A stretch of DNA of 64,000 nt, from assembly GCA_024721275.1 (NCBI GenBank), contig JAMPIX010000001.1:1-64000 (forward strand), read 5' to 3'. A program made the position numbers and the translations under genes. The notes beneath the pieces were generated by a model. The model was not told the origin of the DNA and ran no database searches. It worked only from the letters and a program-made list of their open reading frames with translations. How positions within the stretch are numbered: the stretch's first letter is position 1; the number at the start of each line of letters is the position of its first letter. This stretch comes from Mycoplasma sp. (GTDB taxonomy: Bacteria; Bacillota_I; Bacilli_A; Mycoplasmatales; Metamycoplasmataceae). Shown in pieces: positions 57,036 to 64,000 of this stretch.

Positions 57036-58592
57036 ATGGAAGCATTAAATGTTGTTTTTATAATAATATTTTTAATTTTAGTAGGAATTTATTTCTTCTA
57101 TTTATTTCTTATAAAAAGAAAAAAACATTTTACCCCAACCAATTCATTGATAGCATATGAAATTAATTTAGAAAATCAAAAAGTTTATTTAATGAAAAAT
57201 ACTATTATAGCTAATAAGATTTTTACATTCGGTGCTATTTTAACTTCAGATGGAAGAAGATTAAATAGTTTTTTAGCATCGATGCCAAATAATATTTCAA
57301 AATGAATAAGATCATTGATTCATAAATTTGAAGTTGAAACATCTGAATCATTAGATGGAAAGATTTATAAATATCAAACTACTCATACAACTACAAAATC
57401 TAAATATTTATTAAACTTAATAGCCACAAGAAATTTGAGAAACAAAATTCAAATTTCTATTTATTATAAAAAAATGAGTACTAGATCAAAAGTAACACAA
57501 ATAGAATTAAAAGAAAAGAAATTTATATCCGAAAATGATCAATCTAGAACACTTTCAATTGCTATGCAATGAAATGGAAAAATAAATATTATTTTATTTA
57601 GAAAAGCTATAAAGTTAATTTTAAAAACGCTGAAAGTAAAAAATTATGCATATGAATATGAAAATAGCATTTTATATATTACGGTTGAATTATTAAAAAG
57701 TGATAAATCATATACTAAGGCAGTTAAAAACTTGTATAAAGCTTTTCAGAATGATCATTTAAATATAGATATTTATAATCTTACTTCTGGACAATCAATT
57801 TTATTATCTTCTGCAATAAAAAATGAATTAATGTTGAAAAGAGCGAAAGAAGCTCATTCATTTTTACTTTATCAATCAATAATTAGTAAAAAAACAATTT
57901 TAGCTGATCATGCTGAACTTTGAGAAAAACAAAAATTTATTGATTTTAAAATTGCTCAATCTAAATTTAGAGAAGAAATTAAATCTGATCAAATTGCATC
58001 AATAAGAGTTACTGTTAGAACAAATAAAAGTTTTAGTAGCATTGGACATTACTTATTTCCAACTCTTAAAAATATAAATAATGATGTCGTTGATAAATTA
58101 ATTTTATTAAATTACAATAAAAAAATTCTTAGCAATTTACATGCAAACTTAGTATCAAAATATGTACAACAAGAAAAGTCTATTTTTCTAATAAATGTTT
58201 CTCTTGAATGAATTATAGAAAACAAAAATAAAATATTAAATAAATCAGTTATTTATGTTTTACCAACAACTAGAGAATCTGATTTTGAAAGATTGAATGA
58301 AATAGCATTAGAAATGGAAAAAGAAGGAATTTATGTTGCATTTAAAGTTAATAATAGCACAACATCTAGATTACTTTTATTAACTGATTGAAATTTCAAA
58401 TTTGTAATAATTGAAAATGATTTAATTGGTGAAATTCAAAATTCAAAATATGTTGATGACATAATTTCAATATCAAAAATTGCACAAATGAATGTCTGTA
58501 ATATAATTTATCAAATAGAGTCAAAAAAAATAGATTCTCATTTAAAAGAAATTATTAATTTTGAATATTATTATGAACCAATAAAAAGATAA
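57036..58592 (+). CDS. Membrane-anchored protein, Mollicute family of unknown function with faint EAL-like C-terminus
   Basis: 518 residues: an N-terminal transmembrane helix (ALNVVFIIIFLILVGIYFFYLFL), then a cytoplasmic part. The C-terminal 220 residues faintly recall an EAL phosphodiesterase barrel (FLINVSLEWII, LPTTRESDFERLNEIALEMEKEGIYVAFKVNN, FKFVIIENDLI, MNVCNIIYQIESK) but the catalytic EAL and Asp residues are absent. Mollicutes are not known to use c-di-GMP. It begins 2 bp after pcrA. The EAL resemblance is pattern recognition only and should be tested by profile search. Confidence 0.55.
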
Positions 58593-58617
58593 TAATTAAG
58601 TTATAATATTATAAATT

Positions 58618-60051
58618 ATGAAATCATTAAAACAAATAACTAAACTAGAAGACGATTTTTCCAAGTGATATACAGATGTTGTAATTAATGGAAAAATGGC
58701 TGATTATGGACCCGTAAAAGGAACTATGATAATGAGGACAAATGGATACGAGTTGTGATCCAATATTCAAAAAAAATTAGATTTTTTAATAAAAGGACAA
58801 GGAGCAAAAAATGTTTATTTACCATTGCTTATTCCTGAATCTTATATAACAAAAGAAAAAGACCATATAGAAGGTTTTGCTCCTGAATTAGCCACAATAA
58901 CAAGAGTTGGTGAAGTTAAATTAGATGAACCTATAGTTCTTAGACCTACTTCTGAAGTTTTATTTGCAAATTTATTTGCTAAAGATATAAATTCATATAA
59001 TGATTTACCATTAATTTATAATCAATGAGCTAATATAATAAGATGAGAAAAAAATACTAGACCTTTTTTAAGAACAACAGAATTTTTATGACAAGAGGGA
59101 CATTCTTGTCACGAAAGTGAATCCGAGGCTATTGAATATTCCGAAAATATAATAAAAATGTATTCAAAATTTCTTGAAGAATACTTAGCAATACCAACAA
59201 TAATAGGTTATAAAACTGATAAAGAAAAATTTGCTGGAGCAGAAACAACTTTCACTATAGAGGCAATGATGAAAGATGGTAAGGCATTACAATCAGGAAC
59301 ATCTCATTATTTAGGTCAAAATTTTGCTAATTCATTCAACATTAATTTTACTAATAAAGAAAATAAAGTTAGTAAACCTTTCCAAACATCATGAGGTTTA
59401 TCAACTAGACTTATTGGTGCAATAATAATGACTCATGGAGATAATAAAGGAATAATCATGCCTCCAAAAATAGCTCCATATCAAATTGATATTATCAAAA
59501 TATTAGCTAACAAAAATGAAAATGTTTCTGTAGTTGCAAATAATTTATTCTCATCATTATCATCTCAATATAGAGTAAGAATTGATAGATCTAAAAAAAG
59601 TTTTGGATTTAAGGCTAGTGAATCAGAAATTCAAGGTGTTCCAATAAGAATAGAAGTTGGACCAAGAGACATAGAAAATAATCAAATTGTATTAGTTAGA
59701 AGAGATACTGGTGAAAAAACAACAGTTGACATTAAAGATGTAAAAAATAGTGTTGATGATATCTTAAAAGATATACATTCAAATTTATTAAAAAATGCGA
59801 AAAATAAATTAAAAAATAATTTTATTAATGTCGATAATTATTCAAACTTAAAAGAAGGAATAAAAGAACAAAAATTTGTATTAGTTCCATTTGATGGGAG
59901 TGCTGAAGATGAAGAGAAAATTAAAATAGAAACAAATGGCGGAACAACCAGATGTATCCCGATAAATTGGGATGTTCCAAATGTGGAAAAACCTTGTTTT
60001 TACACAGGAAAACCAACAAAAAGATATGTTATTTTTGCTAAAACTTATTAA
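58618..60051 (+). CDS. proS: Proline--tRNA ligase
   Basis: Class II synthetase of the archaeal/eukaryotic-like ProRS type, 477 residues. Motif 1 region LPLLIPESYITKEKDHIEGFAPE, motif 2 RPTSEVLFANLFAKDI with [21 protein letters not shown], and motif 3-like SGTSHYLGQNFANSF. C-terminal KPCFYTGKPTKRYVIFAKTY is typical of this short form. Almost all Trp are TGA, one TGG (NWDVPN). Confidence 0.93.
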
Positions 60052-60117
60052 GCAAATTATCTATAAAAATGATCAATTATTATATAATAATATTCAGTAT
60101 TAAAAAGGAAGTGAAAA

Positions 60118-60435
60118 ATGAAAGATTCAAATTACGAAAACTATTTAAACGAAATTTCAAGTGATTCAAAAAAATTAACAATTGTTGATGTTTATGCTAC
60201 ATGATGTGGTCCATGTAAAATGCTTGGCCCTGTTATGAATGAAATAGATTCAGAAGGACATGCAGATGTTATAAAAATTAATCTTGATGAAGGAAATAAT
60301 TCAAAACTTTTAGAAGAAGTTAAATCTGGTGGAGTTCCTACATTATTATTCTTTAAAGGTAAAACATTAAAGTCAGTTCATACTGGTTACTTACCAAAAG
60401 ATGAAATAATGAAAACATTAACTACAATTAAATAA
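60118..60435 (+). CDS. trxA: Thioredoxin
   Basis: 105 residues with active site ATWCGPCKML and cis-Pro loop GGVPTLLFF; reduces protein disulfides including MsrA. Trp of WCGPC is TGA. A Shine-Dalgarno aaggaagtg precedes the ATG, and a terminator follows 12 bp past the stop. Confidence 0.95.
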
Positions 60436-60446
60436 AACACTTTAAA

Positions 60447-60478
60447 AAAACAATTACTAATGGTAATTGTTTTTTTTA
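60447..60478. terminator. Terminator after trxA
   Basis: CAATTAC pairs with GTAATTG around a 4-nt loop, with flanking A and T runs. It overlaps the end of the convergent minus-strand nucleotidyltransferase gene. Confidence 0.85.
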
Positions 60479-61162
60479 TTTATTTTTTGAATATTTTTTG
60501 AATTCTTTTATATTGTCTAAATCAAAAATCGTTCCTGGTTTAACTTCATACATGCCAAATGGTATATTGTATTTATTAGAAATATTAATTATAAAAAACT
60601 CTTGATATTCATCAATGTTTACATTATTCATTTCTTTAGAAATGTTATTTGAAATATCTTCTGTAATAAAAATAATTTCTCTTTGATAAAAGCCTTCCTT
60701 ATCAATTCCATTTTTATCAAAATTTATTACTTGTCCATTCTTAGTTTCAATTATTCATTCATCTATATTTTTTTCTTTAGTGCAATAAGTTAAAGAATGT
60801 TTATATTCATTGATAAAAATGTTTTCTTTTAGAATGATGTCTCCATTTATTATTAATGAATTTTTAAGATGATCCTTAGCTGCTAAAATTGAAGTAATAT
60901 TATTTCCTTTATTTCAATTTTCGTTATGAATTATTTTAACTCCATATTTCAATTTTAAATAATCAAATTTTTCAGCTAAATATCCTACAACAACAATTAC
61001 ATTTTTTATTTTCTTTTCAATTAATTTTTCAATAATATCTTCTATAAAAATTTTACCTCTAGGCGCTAAGAGTGGCTTTGGAGTATTATCTGTTAATTCC
61101 TTTAATCTACTACCTCTACCTGCAGCAAGAATTATTGCATTATCAACTTTATATTTCTTCAC
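60476..61162 (-). CDS. LicC-like nucleotidyltransferase
   Basis: 228 residues. N-terminal AIILAAGRGSRLKELTDNTPKPLL is the nucleotide-binding signature of CTP/UTP sugar or choline-phosphate nucleotidyltransferases; IINGDI supplies the metal-binding Asp. It starts with GTG at 61162, overlapping the stop (TAG) of the aminotransferase. By analogy with LicC and PntC it may make a CDP-activated head group. The substrate is unknown. Confidence 0.7.
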
Positions 61163-62253
61163 TATTTATTAAAAAATTCTTTCATTCCTTCTATAACTAA
61201 AAGATTTTCTTTCCTTGTTCCTATTGTAATTCTAAGAGCAAAATCTCTAACATTTCTTATAAGTACACCTTTATTTTTTAAAAGATACATTCTCAAATCA
61301 CTATTATTAAAGTTATCAGCCTTTATGAAAATAAAATTACCTTCTGATTTATAGTAGTTTAAACCTAATTTATCATATTCTTTGTACATAAACTCTTTTT
61401 CATCATTTGTTGCCTTTAAAACTCCATTTAAGTAATAATTATCAATATTATCTAGCGAAGCAGCTGCAGCTTGTACAGAATATTTACTTGCACTATACAC
61501 TTGCGCTCCTTTTGAAAATAGATCAACAATGTAAGGTCTAGAAATCAAATATCCAATTCTAAATGAAGCCAAACCATAAAATTTTGAAAATGTATGTGTA
61601 ATAATGACATTATCAAATTTATTTATTATTTCATTATTTGTAGAAAATACTTTTTTTGGTGAAATAGAATATTCTCTATATGCTTCATCTATCAAAACTA
61701 AAATATTTTTTGGAACTTTTTCAAGAAAATCATTTATTTCCTGTTGAGTATTAGCAATACCTGTTGGCATATTTGGATTTACAATATAAATAATTGAAGT
61801 GTTTTTGTCAATAGCATTTAACATATCATCTAAATTTATTTTTCCATTAACTAAATCAACTTCTTTTACTGTAATGTCATTTACAACGCAAGTTTGAGCT
61901 ATACGACTATATGTTAATGATGGGACAATTACATTTTGGTTAAGAGTTTTTGAAGCAAAAAGCGTAGGAATAAAATCTAGAATTGCATCAGAACCATTCA
62001 TTATGAAAAAATTGTTCTCATTTAATGAATATAGATCTGATAATTTGTCTACTAAATCAACTGACTTATATCTAGGATATATGAACGGAGAAAATAAATT
62101 TAAATTATTTTTTAGTTCTGGAAATGGACCGAATTTATTTTCATTATAATTAAGTTTATATAATAAATCAAATCCATATTTTTTTGCTAATTCTTTTTCA
62201 TCAAAGAGATTTGGCTCTCTTAATTTTTTAAATCTCTTTTTAATTTCAATCAT
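61162..62253 (-). CDS. HisC-like PLP-dependent aminotransferase/decarboxylase
   Basis: 363 residues, fold type I. The PLP-Lys is in THTFSKFYGLASFRIGY; Asp and Tyr of the cofactor pocket in LVLIDEAYREYS; N-P-N-M-P-T-G motif. It resembles histidinol-phosphate aminotransferase and CobD-like decarboxylases. No other his genes are present, so histidine biosynthesis is unlikely. It is coupled to the LicC-like gene downstream; together they may generate an amino-alcohol phosphate and activate it with CTP. Confidence 0.75.
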   Translation of the reverse strand: MIEIKKRFKKLREPNLFDEKELAKKYGFDLLYKLNYNENKFGPFPELKNNLNLFSPFIYPRYKSVDLVDKLSDLYSLNENNFFIMNGSDAILDFIPTLFASKTLNQNVIVPSLTYSRIAQTCVVNDITVKEVDLVNGKINLDDMLNAIDKNTSIIYIVNPNMPTGIANTQQEINDFLEKVPKNILVLIDEAYREYSISPKKVFSTNNEIINKFDNVIITHTFSKFYGLASFRIGYLISRPYIVDLFSKGAQVYSASKYSVQAAAASLDNIDNYYLNGVLKATNDEKEFMYKEYDKLGLNYYKSEGNFIFIKADNFNNSDLRMYLLKNKGVLIRNVRDFALRITIGTRKENLLVIEGMKEFFNK

Positions 62254-62282
62254 ATTGTGTTAAATTATACTATAATAATTAA

Positions 62283-63086
62283 ATGATTAAAAAGGGTTTC
62301 TTTAGTTGACAAGGTAATAATTTGCCGTGAGATAAACAAGGCCCTTCATACATAATTGCCTTAATTATTCCTATTTTAACAGTTATATTAATAATGTTTT
62401 TTAAAAATAAAATTTACAGAAGGTATAAAGATAACACCTGATTACTTCCAACAATAGGTTGAATTACAATGGCCTTTACATTATTGAATAGAATTTTATT
62501 AATCACTTCGGGTTATCCATTGAAATGAGAGTATTTTCCATATCATTTATGTAGATTAAGTGTATTCTTATATGCAATTCTATTAGTTGTTAAAAAACAC
62601 AATTGAATTAAATATATTTGTTTTTGATCAATTGCAGGATCTGTTTTTGGTTTGACATTAGTAGATTTTGGAAATTTAGATACTGGTGATCAAATTTACT
62701 ATCGTAATGTAGGAGTTGATAATTACTATTGATGAGACTATTTCCTTGCACATGGATTTGGATTAATAATGCCGATTCTTATCTGAACAATAAAAGGATG
62801 AAAAATGTCATATAAGGATTTATGAATTTCATCAGCAACTCTATGAACTTTATCTTTTGTTGCTTTTTCATTAGATTGAATATTTGAAGATTATGATGTT
62901 AATTATTTCTTCTTAGGTGTATATAGTGAATTTAAATTACCTTTACCAGATGCAATAAAATCATGAGCAGAATGACCTTGAAAAATGATTACATACTCAA
63001 TTCTAGGAATAGGTTTATGTCATGCGTTTTGAGGTGTTTGAAAAATTCAAAATAAAACATTAGCTAAATTTAAGATTTTTGCTTAA
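62283..63086 (+). CDS. YwaF-like (TIGR02206-type) integral membrane protein
   Basis: 267 residues, six or more membrane segments and many aromatic residues. Motif YPLKWEYFPYHLCRL (a hydrophobic helix with HLC) is typical of the YwaF family, function unknown. It uses TGA for Trp at almost every position and so is missed by standard-code ORF finding. Its 3' end overlaps the 3' end of the HAD gene on the minus strand by 17 bp. Start ATG at 62283 is divergent from the aminotransferase. Confidence 0.65.
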
Positions 63087-63879
63087 GATTATTTTCTTCA
63101 TATTTATTATCGTTTAAAATTTTTGAAATTCCACTTTTTTTGTAACTAGGACCAATATGTGTTGCTTTACTCAATAATGTTTTACTTGATTTTTTCATTG
63201 CTATTGAATATCCAAGTTTTTCTGCAGCATCAAAATCATTATTTGAATCTCCAATATGAACAGCAAATTCTGGTTTAATTTTAAGTTTTTTTAGTACTTT
63301 TAAAGCTGCATTACCCTTTGTTGCATTAATATGTGTAATTTCCATACCAAATCGATTATTAACTATAATACATTTCAATTTTTTAGGATATTTTTTCATT
63401 AAATAATCTTTTATATTTTTTGTCTTTTTTCTACTAAATGAAAATACAACTATTTTTGTTATTGACTTATATTTTCCCATCTGACTATATTTTGCTGAAT
63501 TAAAATCAGTAAATTTTGATATTCAAATTTTTGATAATCAGTTTTTTGTATATACATCTAATTCATCATTAATTTTAATTCCCATATTATTCATTAATAA
63601 AAATTCAATAATTTCATTTCCTATTTTATTGTTTATTTCATTTTTTTCTATAATTTTATTTTTTTCTCAAATGATTGCTCCGTTTTGAGCAATTAAAAAT
63701 TGAAATGGATATTTATTATTAAATAATTTATCTACAAATATTTTTGGTCTACCTGTAGATATAACTACTGGAGATGTTTTATTTTTCTCTATAATGGATT
63801 TCATATTATCGTCACTAATTTTCTTTTTCCCATCATATAAAGTTCCATCTAAATCTATAAAATATGCTTTAAATTTCAT
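63070..63879 (-). CDS. Cof-type HAD-superfamily hydrolase 1
   Basis: 269 residues. Motif I AYFIDLDGTLYDG, motif II VVISTGRP, the Cof cap, motif III K...GNAALK, motif IV HIGDSNNDFDAA. Cytosolic phosphatases of this family act on sugar phosphates, FMN or pyridoxal phosphate. It is translationally coupled (TAATG) to a second HAD gene upstream. Confidence 0.85.
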
Positions 63880-64000
63880 TATTCAATTACTCCTAACTTA
63901 TATAAAATTTTAGATCATCCGTCCTTATCAACATTTTCAGTAATGTATTTAGCTTCATTCTTAACAATACTCTGTGCATTTCCCATTGCAACAGAATGAG
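63879..64000 (-). CDS. Cof-type HAD-superfamily hydrolase 2 (partial, N-terminus beyond window)
   Basis: Only the last 40 or so codons are in the window. They read HSVAMGNAQSIVKNEAKYIT then ENVDKDGWSKILYKLGVIE, the usual C-terminal end of Cof-type HADs (AMGNA...VT..n..dGv). The stop TAA overlaps the ATG of the next HAD gene by one base, so these are tandem paralogues. Confidence 0.75.

Overview
The window is two unrelated pieces of DNA in one contig. Bases 1 to about 2930 look like an animal genome: richer in GC than the rest, with a 36-bp minisatellite, two minus-strand exons with canonical splice sites (a Thr/Pro mucin-like segment and a von Willebrand factor A domain, both bounded by phase-1 introns), and a large imperfect palindrome. 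From about 2930 to the end the DNA is very AT-rich and densely coding. Its genes read correctly only if TGA is tryptophan, and it carries a wall-less bacterium's core gene set, so it is a Mollicute (genetic code 4). The join cuts the 3' end of dnaX, so it is probably a host/symbiont assembly chimera, although integration cannot be excluded from sequence alone. A marine-invertebrate (mollusc-like) host is a guess.

Mollicute layout: dnaX (cut); pmbA/tldD metalloprotease pair; SRP RNA; a GNAT acetyltransferase with a probable frameshift; a two-gene ABC-2 exporter; three related surface lipoproteins (9.1-16.9 kb), two with GH18 chitinase-like domains, one chitinase intact and two genes with broken frames; an e(P4)-type acid phosphatase lipoprotein; yidC-rnpA-rpmH; serS; a protein joining a RecB/Cas4-like PD-(D/E)XK nuclease to a PTS EIIB domain; fruA-fruK; three tandem deoxynucleoside kinases followed by purA-purB; a Dps-like ferritin; then gyrA-gyrB-recF-yaaA-dnaN-dnaA, the ancestral Bacillus-type order, all on the minus strand.

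The likely oriC (40.2-40.4 kb) has several DnaA-box-like 9-mers, and coding polarity switches there. To the right, mostly on the plus strand: a glucose-family PTS EIICBA, msrA (minus), an ABC ATPase/permease pair, mnmE-tatD-orf-rsmA-glmU(LbH only)-prs-asnS, a GT2-like protein, an RDD membrane protein, pcrA/uvrD, an uncharacterised membrane-anchored protein with a faintly EAL-like C-terminus, proS and trxA. Then come a HisC-like aminotransferase with a LicC-like nucleotidyltransferase (minus), a YwaF-like membrane protein and two tandem HAD hydrolases, the last cut by the window end.

Together the genes describe a fermentative, sugar-PTS-dependent, nucleoside-salvaging parasite or symbiont with secreted chitin-active lipoproteins, which suits an animal whose tissues or diet contain chitin. 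Many operons use 1-bp TAATG stop/start overlaps. The most novel items are the nuclease-EIIB fusion, the chitinase lipoprotein array, the abrupt codon-usage switch inside yidC, and the retained acetyltransferase-like half of glmU in its ancestral gene position.
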